Part shown: in pieces, positions 27,301 to 35,999 of the stretch
Layout of the letters: every line of letters starts with the position of its first letter
Position numbering within the stretch: position 1 is the first letter of the stretch
NCBI GenBank assembly: GCA_964579675.1
Contig: CAZOIA010000002.1
Span: 1 to 64,000, forward strand
DNA from: CAZOIA01 sp964579675
GTDB lineage: Bacteria; Planctomycetota; Phycisphaerae; UBA1845; PWPN01
Length of the DNA: 64,000 nt
Direction: 5' to 3'
Translations under genes and position numbers: made by a program
The notes under the pieces: generated by a model
Databases searched by the model: none
What the model saw: the letters and a program-made list of their open reading frames with translations, nothing else
Told to the model about the DNA's origin: nothing

Positions 27301-29031
27301 TGGGAGCTGAGGGATGCGGCGATGGCGGGCGAGCGCGGGACGGGGGGGGCGATCGTAGCCGGCGACCTGGCGGTCTGGTTCAACCGGAATCGCGTTCGGG
27401 GTGTCAACACCGGGGACGGGCAATCCGGCTGGTCGGCTGCGTTTGAGGGAATGACAATTCGGGGCATCTGCCCGCACGCCAAGGGAGTCGGCGTTTTCCT
27501 GGAGAACGGTGCCGGGCCGCTCGCCGTGCTCCTGGACCGCAAGACGGGCAGCGAGATTCGACGGATCCCGCTCGTTAAACCGCGCAGGACGGATAAGAAC
27601 CTGCGTGTGGTTCGCTGCGCAAGGGCCGACGGGCAGAACGTGGTAGCTGCCCTGCCCATCGCCCTGATCGACGGGTACCAGATCGCGATGGTCGATTTCT
27701 CCGCTGGTCGAGTCGAACTCAAGAAGGTCGATAGGCTGAAGGGGGAAACCTGGTTGGTTCGCTGCGGCGACGTGTTGTGCATGGTTGGCCGGGGTGGTCT
27801 CATCGCAGCGCGTTCGCTGCGTGACTTCAAACCTCTTTCTATTCACCCGGCCGGTCTCTGGCGTATCGCCGACGGCATCGAGTATTACGCCCATGGGCCG
27901 CGCATCTTCGCGTGGGACACGGCAAGGGGCGAGCCGGTCTGGCAGACCCGCGCGTTCACGTGGCAAACCAGGCTCCTGGTCGTGGCGGGCAACACCCTAC
28001 TGGCGGCCCAGGATTTGCCTGACGAGGACAGCCCCCAGGCGAGGGTGATCGCCATCGATCGCACAAACGGGGACGTGGTGGCCAAAACGCTGGGGCTCGC
28101 CCGGCAGTTCCACAAAGTCGGGGACCAGGGCGAGTCCCTTTACGGTTTCGACCTGGGTTACCTGTACCGGTTCGGCGAGCCCCGAAAAGCGACGCAGCGG
28201 CGCCAGCGGGTCACGCAGGAAGGAGGCGACGTCGAGGCGATCGCGGCAGTGAAACTCGCCCGCGACATGGAAACCGGTCTGCTGGATACGCCACCCGCGG
28301 GCCGGTTCACGCCGACGATCGACGCCGACCTGACCGACTGGCAGGACGCCACGTGGGTCAGGCTCCAGTGGCCCGGGCATTGGCAGCCAGATCACGTGCT
28401 GCTTTCTTCCACGTCGCCGCGACGACTGACGAGCAGTGACGATTTGTCGGCCGCCATTGCCCTGGCTCAAGGCGAGGAGTTCGTCTGCCTGGCCGCCCGG
28501 GTTCATGACGGCACCCACGACGCGGCCATCGGACGCCCACTGTGGTGTGGGGACAGCCTTCGCGTGATCTGGTGGGCCGGCGACCGGCGGTCGGGGCGAG
28601 CACTTGCAATCACCGCCGCCGTCGTCGATCATGTGCCGTGTATTGAACTGGGGGATATATCCAACCCGACGCGGGTGATGCCCGATACCGGGGTGTGGCC
28701 CCCGTGGCTGAAGTCTATCTTGTGGGAGAAGGATGTCCCGTGGCTCCGCCGCTGGCAGAGCGGCTCGACGCAGGTGCCGGGCATCCGTTTCGCCGCCCGC
28801 CGCGATGAAGCAGCCGACCAGACCGCGTATGAACTGGCGGTGTCGGTTGATCTGCTCCCCGCCGCCCGCGGGGCGGACCGTCCGCTGTTGTGGGACGTGA
28901 TGATCAACGATGCCGACGGCAGCGGCCGCGAAGGGGCACTGGAACTGGGCACCGCCTTCTTGCAACTGGAACATCCGGTCGGTTTCGCACAATGGCCGGC
29001 TTACGATCAGGAAACTGGCCGGGAGAACTGA
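24352..29031 (+). CDS. very large secreted PQQ-like beta-propeller protein
   Basis: The 1559-residue protein begins at GTG with GGGAGG six bases upstream. A hydrophobic segment at about residues 55-72 (ALGLMAMALVAAPDAGG) looks like a signal peptide after an unusually long, arginine-rich leader; a later start (GTG 24472 or ATG 24532) is possible. Residues about 80-420 are helical TPR-like. The middle shows BamB/PQQ-type repeats such as LDAVTGELLWKTH, VDVRTGKPRWELRD and WDTARGEPVWQTR. The last 250 residues, from PTIDADLTDWQDA, resemble a CBM9/DOMON-type domain. It precedes the moxR train. No catalytic residues are recognisable; a structural or sugar-binding envelope role is inferred. Confidence 0.7.
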   Translation: MNLNDRARSSATCAGAEPLAIRHRFCKRRAARAEVRGSSWVRNRARSLGWRVPWGPALGLMAMALVAAPDAGGQETDKLADLLAASHRQERAGQIDQAAESRKKAISLLATEEERATQWIELGDLYLRANKPHLEAQARAEALKHLVPYDPRHWPTVERLLFLYREQLDRPGSAVALLESLTAGLEPGRGDLRAWMELASTRHRMGETDWASTVYHALARRTSPGSGEMRRRLMVALGFCKRFSPGEASFNRNLGTAALIGRLRSRLGEKRWDEAADCIAELLTRFPDAVMDADGVVGTGPRTVVAGLLAGLTPASKKAYEETLARPLAKVIHGGRIEEIERFARTHPWPAFRPALMIAAGDALLAEERFSRAAACYRSAASATTEPAQRREALIKAARAAILAGEPVPANLPAGETVTIAGETVTITDAVARWQKDIKHRGDETVPPVALSAMKHDRLRLLQAPLALRKWQAGWQTDRDGQNPVMTAAFVPYVLAGDRSQVFINTSEMLYAIDPVAEKLLWTRGPSELFTAELLPPSLKRVRLSNTPKRFYTATSADTLFFRLNWADRTTQATRSAIFAARRSDGALRWSTEGLSALAGMRFVSDPAYGCGTVVAATWEPREIPVFHLVGLDAVTGELLWKTHLFSGTMFPAVRGAGLTDAPLGSAPPTIAGSAVYFVASTGVLACLDLLDGHVRWLQTYPRIHEYGRVAKESSKDSWAGRFIFNRPNAPVIVRGNLVLAAPQDFRGILFFDAESGRLVRQYESIDFRVLIGADDARAYIQQGGAVAAVQLADASVAWETMLPASMVIGSPAMSKRGIICATKEGLFVLSPDDGRIVDERPPVGWEPVGNPFDLGDRILAVSPVAVHVLAARVNGGKNWSMPRSPEPTRLTVEVSPPQGLTRWALPAPDRGDFFLSEQAPDLMVIRTWESFQLRRVDPAPTLLWEYAGPSWPRTIQFDDKIVLFDYTHGRLIGVDVRTGKPRWELRDAAMAGERGTGGAIVAGDLAVWFNRNRVRGVNTGDGQSGWSAAFEGMTIRGICPHAKGVGVFLENGAGPLAVLLDRKTGSEIRRIPLVKPRRTDKNLRVVRCARADGQNVVAALPIALIDGYQIAMVDFSAGRVELKKVDRLKGETWLVRCGDVLCMVGRGGLIAARSLRDFKPLSIHPAGLWRIADGIEYYAHGPRIFAWDTARGEPVWQTRAFTWQTRLLVVAGNTLLAAQDLPDEDSPQARVIAIDRTNGDVVAKTLGLARQFHKVGDQGESLYGFDLGYLYRFGEPRKATQRRQRVTQEGGDVEAIAAVKLARDMETGLLDTPPAGRFTPTIDADLTDWQDATWVRLQWPGHWQPDHVLLSSTSPRRLTSSDDLSAAIALAQGEEFVCLAARVHDGTHDAAIGRPLWCGDSLRVIWWAGDRRSGRALAITAAVVDHVPCIELGDISNPTRVMPDTGVWPPWLKSILWEKDVPWLRRWQSGSTQVPGIRFAARRDEAADQTAYELAVSVDLLPAARGADRPLLWDVMINDADGSGREGALELGTAFLQLEHPVGFAQWPAYDQETGREN
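24439..24462 (+). repeat. hairpin element inside the 5' end of the propeller gene
   Basis: GCCGCG (24439-24444) pairs with CGCGGC (24457-24462) around GGGCTGAAGTC. It resembles a GCGGGCTGAAG(C/T)CCGC element that I recall as widespread in planctomycete genomes, from memory and not checked. It falls in the part of the reading frame before the signal peptide and so casts doubt on the upstream start. Confidence 0.45.
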
Positions 29032-29058
29032 AACCGGCTGAATTATGGAGGACACTCT

Positions 29059-30081
<1,023 letters not shown>

Positions 30082-30138
30082 GAAGTGAGAAGTCAGAAAG
30101 GCAAGAGACGGAGAGAGGGCGATGATCCGCAGGGCTCC

Positions 30139-30166
30139 GTTTAGCCGCGACCCGAAGGGGAGCGCG
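30139..30166 (+). repeat. single hairpin-forming repeat (cluster B)
   Basis: One full copy of the unit (GTTTAGCCGCGACCCGAAGG followed by GGAGCGCG) lies between moxR and the DUF58 gene, in the direction of transcription. It is identical over 28 bases to the outer copies of cluster A, about 11.7 kb away. It is preceded by a GA-rich degenerate tract at 30075-30120. Confidence 0.85.
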
Positions 30167-30195
30167 CGTCCGCCGACCAGGTTGCGAAACAAGTA

Positions 30196-31146
30196 ATGGC
30201 CAAACAGGACGACGACCGGCTGACCGATCGCAAGTACGTCGCGTTCGACGTGCTGAACCGCATTGCTTCGCTGGAGATGCGGGCGCGGGAGCTGGTCGAG
30301 GGGACGATGGCCGGTCTGCAGCGGAGCCCGTACCTCGGCGTGAGCAGCGAGTTCGCCCAGCACCGGGCGTACGTGCCGGGAGACGACGTCAGGCACATCG
30401 ACTGGAAAGTGTATGGCCGAACCGAGCGCTACTACGTCCGTCAGTTCCAGGAAGAGACGAACTTCGTGGTGACGTTCGTCGTGGATTGCAGCGAGTCGAT
30501 GCGCTACGGCTCGGGCGAAACGAGCAAGCTCGACTACGCCTGCCTGCTGACGGCCACGCTGTCGTACCTGGTGCTGCGCCAATCGGACGCGGTGTCGCTG
30601 GCGTTGTTCGACGAATCGCTGATCAGCTACCTGCCCCCCCGGACGAACGTCGGCTCACTGGGGCTTCTCGCCTCGCAGTTGGAAACGATCCGGCCCGAGC
30701 GGGGCACGAAGCTGGACGCGGTGGCACCCATCCTCACCGAGATGCTCACCCGCCGGGGGATCGTGGTCGTGGTGTCCGACCTGCTCGATACCGCCGATCC
30801 CGACGAGCCGATGGCGGAATCGAGCCTGGTCCGGGCAATCCAGATGCTCCGGCACCGGCGGCACGAGATCATCGTGCTCCACGTGATGGATCCGCAGGAG
30901 CTGGCGCTCGATTTCGCGGGCCGAAAGCGCTTCGAGGGACTTGAAGCGATGCCCACCGCGGTCGCGGAGCCCACCAGGCTGCGGGCCGACTATCTCGAGA
31001 TCGTCCACGACTTTCTCCGTGAGACCAAGGCGGCCTGTGCGGGTGCCCGGGCCGACTACGCCCTGGCCAACACCGCCGAGCCGGTCGATCGCCTGCTCAT
31101 TCGCTACCTGACCGCCCGCGGCAAAGTCCGGGAGGGGCGGCGATGA
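30196..31146 (+). CDS. DUF58 domain protein (vWA-like)
   Basis: The 316-residue protein has the DUF58 signature YVPGDDVRHIDWKVYGRTE at about 59-78, then a MIDAS-like DCSES at 97-101. No membrane segment is evident. DUF58 proteins are standard partners of MoxR ATPases. The ATG overlap at the 3' end (the next gene begins at 31143 within ATGA) shows translational coupling with the BatA-like gene. The ribosome site is weak. The biochemical function of DUF58 is not established. Confidence 0.88.
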   Translation: MAKQDDDRLTDRKYVAFDVLNRIASLEMRARELVEGTMAGLQRSPYLGVSSEFAQHRAYVPGDDVRHIDWKVYGRTERYYVRQFQEETNFVVTFVVDCSESMRYGSGETSKLDYACLLTATLSYLVLRQSDAVSLALFDESLISYLPPRTNVGSLGLLASQLETIRPERGTKLDAVAPILTEMLTRRGIVVVVSDLLDTADPDEPMAESSLVRAIQMLRHRRHEIIVLHVMDPQELALDFAGRKRFEGLEAMPTAVAEPTRLRADYLEIVHDFLRETKAACAGARADYALANTAEPVDRLLIRYLTARGKVREGRR

Positions 31147-33356
31147 GAGGGATCAACAGCCAACTGTGGTGGCTCGCCCTGCTCGCGCTGGTGCCGATCC
31201 TCATCCACATCCTGATCCGGCAGCGGTTGCCGGTCGTGCGTTGGGCGGCGATGACCTTTCTGCTGAAGGCCCTGCGCAAGAACCGCCGGAAGCTGCTGCT
31301 CGAAACCATCCTGCTGCTGATCGTGCGGACCGCAATCGTGCTTGCGATCGTGCTGGTTGTGGTTCGGCCGGTGGCCGAGGCGGCGTGGGCCTGGCTGGGA
31401 TCGGGCGGGCAGCGGACGGTGAGTGTGATCGTCCTGGACGACTCGGCCAGTATGGCGGCCTCCGATGGGATCCGGACCCGGTTCGATCGGGCGGTGGGGC
31501 GGATCGATCAATACCTGAGCGAGCTGTCCGGCGGAAGTGAAGTGCTGGTGGTACTGGCCGGCGATCCGCCGATCGACCTGATCCGGCTGCCGACGCGCGA
31601 TCTCACCTACGTCCGCCAGACGCTGGCCAAGCTGACCCCGCGCGACGGCACGGGCGCTATCGCCGACGCGGTTGAGCGGGCGGAGGAATGGCTGTCCCAC
31701 TTGCCTACGCCGAACCGCGAGATCATCGTCGTGACCGACACCCAGGCCGCCGACTGGAAGCGCGACCGGGCAAAGCTCCGACGTACCCTGGCCTCCGCCG
31801 CCCGGAAGGCAACGGTCTTCCTGGTCACCGTGCCCCAGACTCCACCCGCCAACGTCGCGATTACCGGCATGTCGGTTACCGGTGGGCCGCAGGCCCTGAT
31901 CCCATCCCTGGCAACGACGCTCTGGCCCACGTCGGTCAACGTTCAACTGGCTACGTCCAATCATGAGGACGTTGTCGAGACCTTCGTAGAGCTTTTCGTG
32001 GACGACGACAAGGTTGCCCGGCGCCGGGTCTCGCTCTCGCCCGAACACGCAACCGCCGTCGGGTTCGAGCATCGTTTCAACTCCGCCCGCGAGTATGCCG
32101 TCACCGCCCGGTGCGAAAGGGACCTGTTCGATCGCGACAACGAACGATCGATCATCGTGCAGGTTCAGGAGCGTATCGGCGTGCTCATGGTCGATGGCCG
32201 GCCGGCCGCGGACCCGTTTGCATCGGCCACCGGGTTCTTGCGGGTTGCCATCTGGCCGCTCCTGCCGGACGATCCGGAGAGTGTCTCGCCTTTCGACATC
32301 CGGGTCATACCGGGCGGCGGACTGGAGTCGGTTCGCATCGCCGATTACCCGCTGATTATCCTGGCCGACGTGCCCGCGTTGCCGACGAGCGCGCTGGGCC
32401 AGATCAAGAGCGCGGTTCGCAAGGGCGCGGGCTTGCTGGTGATCGCCGGGGAGCAGGTGACCGGCGGGAACCTGGCCGCTATGTTCGCCGACGGGGGCCG
32501 CGGGCCGCTGCCGATCGAACTCGCTCCGCCGATCGATCTAGCCGCCGACGCCGAGCCCGTCGGACTGACGCTAAGGATCCCGCTTGTGCCGGCGCTGTCG
32601 AGTTTCGAGGCCCCGACGCTGACCGAAGCACTGTCCGCCGCCGGGTGGCGGACACTCCGGCCGGTGGCGGCCGTGCAGGGAGCGGCGGCCCAGGTCTGGG
32701 CCGACTTTGCCCGCGGCGGAGCAGCCCTGGTCGCCAACCGCTACGGGCGGGGACGGGTCGTTTACTTCGGCGGCACCGCGGATCGCAAGGGCGGCGAGTT
32801 CCCGCTTTCACCCGCCTTTGTCCCGTTCTTCCAACAACTGGCGTTCTACCTCCTTCACGGCGCGGACCCAGGGTCCGCCCAAGCCGGCCAGCCGCTCGAC
32901 TGGCCGGGCGATGAGGCCAGCCCCACGCTGGTCTACCCGGACGGTACGAGCGAACCGGCGGAGGCGATGATTACCGAGGACACCATCACCGGCGAGAAGC
33001 GGGTCGTGCTGCCGGCGGCGGATCGGGCCGGTATCTACGCCCTGCGAGTCACCGGCCGCGACAACCTTCCCCGCCGTCTGCGGCGCGCGGTGACCGTACC
33101 GGCGGATGAATCCGATCCCGCCATGCTGCAGGCCACCGCCCTGGCAGATGATTTCCTCCCCGAGGGGATCCGGGCTATCAGCCCCGACGAGCCGATGCAG
33201 GCCGCCCTGCACGCCGCACGGACCCGGGCGGAACTCTGGCCCCTCGGGCTCGTGCTGCTGATGGCACTGGTGGCGACCGAACTCGTGCTGGTCTGGCTGT
33301 TTGCGCCAAGACAGGTGGATGCCGACGCGCTGCTGCAGCGAGCGATGCGACTTTAG
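31143..33356 (+). CDS. BatA-type membrane protein with vWA domain
   Basis: The 737-residue protein starts with the BatA N-terminal pattern LWWLALLALVPILIHILIRQ and a second helix near 52-78. A vWA domain follows, with the MIDAS motif DDSAS at 99-103. A glutamine-amidotransferase-like region may lie further on (FPLSPAFVPFFQQLAFYLLHG), and a C-terminal helix (LGLVLLMALVATELVLVWLF) anchors the end. It overlaps the DUF58 stop by 4 bases. In Bacteroides BatA proteins were linked to aerotolerance; here the role is inferred as envelope complex assembly. Confidence 0.82.
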   Translation: MRGINSQLWWLALLALVPILIHILIRQRLPVVRWAAMTFLLKALRKNRRKLLLETILLLIVRTAIVLAIVLVVVRPVAEAAWAWLGSGGQRTVSVIVLDDSASMAASDGIRTRFDRAVGRIDQYLSELSGGSEVLVVLAGDPPIDLIRLPTRDLTYVRQTLAKLTPRDGTGAIADAVERAEEWLSHLPTPNREIIVVTDTQAADWKRDRAKLRRTLASAARKATVFLVTVPQTPPANVAITGMSVTGGPQALIPSLATTLWPTSVNVQLATSNHEDVVETFVELFVDDDKVARRRVSLSPEHATAVGFEHRFNSAREYAVTARCERDLFDRDNERSIIVQVQERIGVLMVDGRPAADPFASATGFLRVAIWPLLPDDPESVSPFDIRVIPGGGLESVRIADYPLIILADVPALPTSALGQIKSAVRKGAGLLVIAGEQVTGGNLAAMFADGGRGPLPIELAPPIDLAADAEPVGLTLRIPLVPALSSFEAPTLTEALSAAGWRTLRPVAAVQGAAAQVWADFARGGAALVANRYGRGRVVYFGGTADRKGGEFPLSPAFVPFFQQLAFYLLHGADPGSAQAGQPLDWPGDEASPTLVYPDGTSEPAEAMITEDTITGEKRVVLPAADRAGIYALRVTGRDNLPRRLRRAVTVPADESDPAMLQATALADDFLPEGIRAISPDEPMQAALHAARTRAELWPLGLVLLMALVATELVLVWLFAPRQVDADALLQRAMRL

Positions 33357-33440
33357 AACGGATGAGATCCACCACGGAGACATGGAGAAGACCGAAGACA
33401 GAGAGACGGAGAGAGAACAGAGAGAAAGAGAAAGGGGCTC

Positions 33441-33502
33441 GTTTAGCCGCGACCCAAAGGGGAGCGCGTTGGGTGTTTAGCCGCGACCCAAAGGGGAGCG
33501 CG
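33441..33502 (+). repeat. two hairpin-forming repeats (cluster C)
   Basis: Copies at 33441-33468 and 33475-33502 read GTTTAGCCGCGACCCAAAGG then GGAGCGCG, with a loop AAA in place of GAA. The 6-base spacer TTGGGT is the same as between the last two copies of cluster A (read on the minus strand), although the clusters are 15 kb apart. The pair is in the direction of transcription, between the BatA-like and vWA genes, and follows a GA-rich tract at 33365-33440. Confidence 0.85.
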
Positions 33503-33535
33503 AGAACGTGACTGAGGCAGAACAATAGAGTCATC

Positions 33536-35908
33536 ATGAACATCACCGGCACCTTGACGGATCTGCTGGTTTGGCCCCGGCGCCTGGGCGGTGACGTGAC
33601 CGAGCTGGCGGTGCGGGCCCGGCCGATCTTCGGGCCGGCAGCGACCGCGGCCTCGGCAGTAGCATTGCTCCTGCTGGTGCTTTGGATCTACCGCCGGGCC
33701 GGGGCTGAGCTGTCGCCCCGGCGGCGTGGCGTGTTGCTGACCCTGCGGATCGCGGCGGTCTGTTGTCTGCTGCCCGCGCTTGTCGAGCTGTCGCTGCAGG
33801 TCCGGCTTCGCCGGGACGTCAAACCGGTTCTCGCGGTGGCGGTTGACGCCTCCGAAAGCATGTCGCTGGCGGATCAGTATACGACGGACCAGCAGCGACG
33901 GGCGCTCGCGGCAGCGACCGGCTCGACCGCGAACGACTCGCCGCCGCCGGAATCCACGCTGCTCCGCATCGAGCTGGTCAGAGCCATGCTGTCGGCGGGC
34001 GGCGGTTCGCGGCTCGCGCGATTGAGCCAGGCGAGCGACCTTCAATTCTTCACGTTCGATCGCACCGCACGCCCGGTCGCCGAGACCGCCGTCAACTCGC
34101 TCCTCGCCGGGCTCAGACCTTCGGGCCTTCACACCTCGCTTGCCGCCAGCATAGGACAGATCGCGGATCGGCTCCGCGGCCAGCCGACCGCAGGCATCCT
34201 TGTGCTGAGCGACGGGGCAAACAACACCGGCGGATCGCCCCTGCCCGCCTGCGCGCGCTGGCGACAGGCAGGCGTGCCCGTCCACACCGTCGCGGTCGGC
34301 GACCCGGAGCCAAAGGACATCGAGATCCGCCAGGTACTGGCCAACCGATTGCTGTTTACCGGCGATCCGGCCACGGTCATCGTTCGCCTCCGTCAGCGCG
34401 GGTATCAACAGGGGCACATCCCGGTGATCCTCCGACGAGGGAGTGAGGAACTCGCCCGCGTGGAAACGGCCTTCTCGAGCGGCCGGGCCGACATCAACGT
34501 ACCGGTCACCTTCACGCCCACCCAATCCGGCGAACAGACCTTCCGCGTCGAGTGCCCCGCGCAACCCGGCGAGACGGTCGAGCAGAACAACCACAAGCGT
34601 TTCGCGGCCCGCGTCACCAGTGAGCGAATCCGCGTGCTCTACCTCGAACACAGGCCTCGCTGGCAATACCGCTTCCTTCACGACGCGATGAATCGCGACC
34701 GGCGGCTGAAGCTCCAGATCCTGCTGGCAGGGGCCGAGCAGGTCGCCAAGCCCCTGCCGCCGTTCATCAACGCCCTGCCGACAAGCAAAGAGGCCTTCGA
34801 CGCTTACGATCTGATCATTGTCGGCGACATCGACCCGGCGAGTATGACCGCCGAACAGATGGACTGGATCGCCGAGTTGGTGCGCGACGACGGAGCCGGT
34901 CTGCTGCTGCTGGCCGGTCCATGCTTCAACCCGCGGGCCTACATGGACACGCCGCTGGCGGATCTGTTCCCGGTCGAGCCGGCCGACGAGCCCGGGCGCT
35001 CCCCCCGGCGACCACGCGCCGCCAGCGCGGACCGGTTTGCACCCCAGTTGTCGCCGCTCGGGCGATCGCATCCCGCCGTCCAACTCGCCGAGGGGGTGGA
35101 GGAGAACATCGAACGCTGGGGATCGCTTCCGGGCATCTTCTGGTTCGCGCCCGTGCGCAAGGCACGTCCGGCAGCCTCGGTGCTGGTGGTCCATCCGACC
35201 GAGACCACCGAGGCGACGCCTCCCCAGCCGCTGCCGCTGCTGGCGGTGCAACACTTCGGCCGGGGCAGGGCCTTCTATTGCGGTATCGACGAGACCTGGC
35301 GGTGGCGACTCAAACAGGGTGACCGCATCTTCTATCGCCTGTGGGGTCAGGTCATTCAATACCTCGGGGCGCCGCATTTAAGCAGCGGACAACAGCAGGT
35401 TGCCCTTAGAACCGACCGGCCGCTGTACGGCCGAGGGGAAACGGCCCTGGTCACCGCCCGCATCGAGGAGATCTCCGGGGCCGAGCTGCCGCCGGTCGTG
35501 GCTGAGAGTGAGGACGGCCAGCAGACCCGCCTCGCGCTAACGCCTTCGCCCGGGGCGGAGCATTTGTACGAGGCCCGCCTGCCCCTGCCCGCCGCCGGGC
35601 TGTACAAGCTCTGGATCGAAGGACATGCCCTGGAGGCGTCGGCCAGCATCGAGGTCGAGGCGCCGCAGCTCGAGTTGCGCGACCCGGCTGCCAACGTATC
35701 ACTCATGAAGGAGATCGCCGACAACACCGGCGGGCAGCATTGCCGCCCGGGTGAGTTCGACGCATTCCTCGATCGGCTCGATCTGTCCCCTCGGACGATC
35801 AAGGAGCAGAACAATCTGCCCTTGTGGGATCGGCCGGCGCTGGTCCTGCTGTTCGTGTGCCTGCTGGGGGCGGAGTGGGTCCTTCGGCGATTGTGGCAAT
35901 TGCCGTGA
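33536..35908 (+). CDS. large membrane vWA / glutamine-amidotransferase-like protein
   Basis: The 790-residue protein has two N-terminal helices (about 38-52 and 66-84), a vWA domain with MIDAS motif DASES at 104-108, then beta-rich segments, an amidotransferase-like region (around FYCGIDETWRWRL) and a C-terminal helix (LVLLFVCLLGAEWVLRRLW). This arrangement is seen in planctomycete proteins encoded with BatA-like genes. It lies 180 bases after the BatA-like gene across two hairpin repeats. Likely an inner-membrane partner of the MoxR complex; enzymatic activity is not indicated. Confidence 0.75.
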   Translation: MNITGTLTDLLVWPRRLGGDVTELAVRARPIFGPAATAASAVALLLLVLWIYRRAGAELSPRRRGVLLTLRIAAVCCLLPALVELSLQVRLRRDVKPVLAVAVDASESMSLADQYTTDQQRRALAAATGSTANDSPPPESTLLRIELVRAMLSAGGGSRLARLSQASDLQFFTFDRTARPVAETAVNSLLAGLRPSGLHTSLAASIGQIADRLRGQPTAGILVLSDGANNTGGSPLPACARWRQAGVPVHTVAVGDPEPKDIEIRQVLANRLLFTGDPATVIVRLRQRGYQQGHIPVILRRGSEELARVETAFSSGRADINVPVTFTPTQSGEQTFRVECPAQPGETVEQNNHKRFAARVTSERIRVLYLEHRPRWQYRFLHDAMNRDRRLKLQILLAGAEQVAKPLPPFINALPTSKEAFDAYDLIIVGDIDPASMTAEQMDWIAELVRDDGAGLLLLAGPCFNPRAYMDTPLADLFPVEPADEPGRSPRRPRAASADRFAPQLSPLGRSHPAVQLAEGVEENIERWGSLPGIFWFAPVRKARPAASVLVVHPTETTEATPPQPLPLLAVQHFGRGRAFYCGIDETWRWRLKQGDRIFYRLWGQVIQYLGAPHLSSGQQQVALRTDRPLYGRGETALVTARIEEISGAELPPVVAESEDGQQTRLALTPSPGAEHLYEARLPLPAAGLYKLWIEGHALEASASIEVEAPQLELRDPAANVSLMKEIADNTGGQHCRPGEFDAFLDRLDLSPRTIKEQNNLPLWDRPALVLLFVCLLGAEWVLRRLWQLP

Positions 35909-35920
35909 GGCGGGGAGAAC

Positions 35921-35970
35921 GATGAATGATGAATGATGAATGATGAGCGATGAATGATGAACGATGAACG
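35921..35970 (+). repeat. degenerate 7-base tandem repeat GATGAAT
   Basis: About seven units of GATGAAT/GATGAGC/GATGAAC run from just after the vWA stop to the next gene. The tract has several ATG codons, including one at 35964 in frame with the next gene, so the real start there may lie downstream at 36000. Confidence 0.7.
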
Positions 35971-35999
35971 GAAGACGCCGGAGCGTTGACGAGAAGGCA

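Noticed and set aside
33443..35377. 644-residue minus-strand frame opposite the vWA gene
   Set aside because: Shadow frame of a well-supported gene, lacks a ribosome site and recognisable domains.
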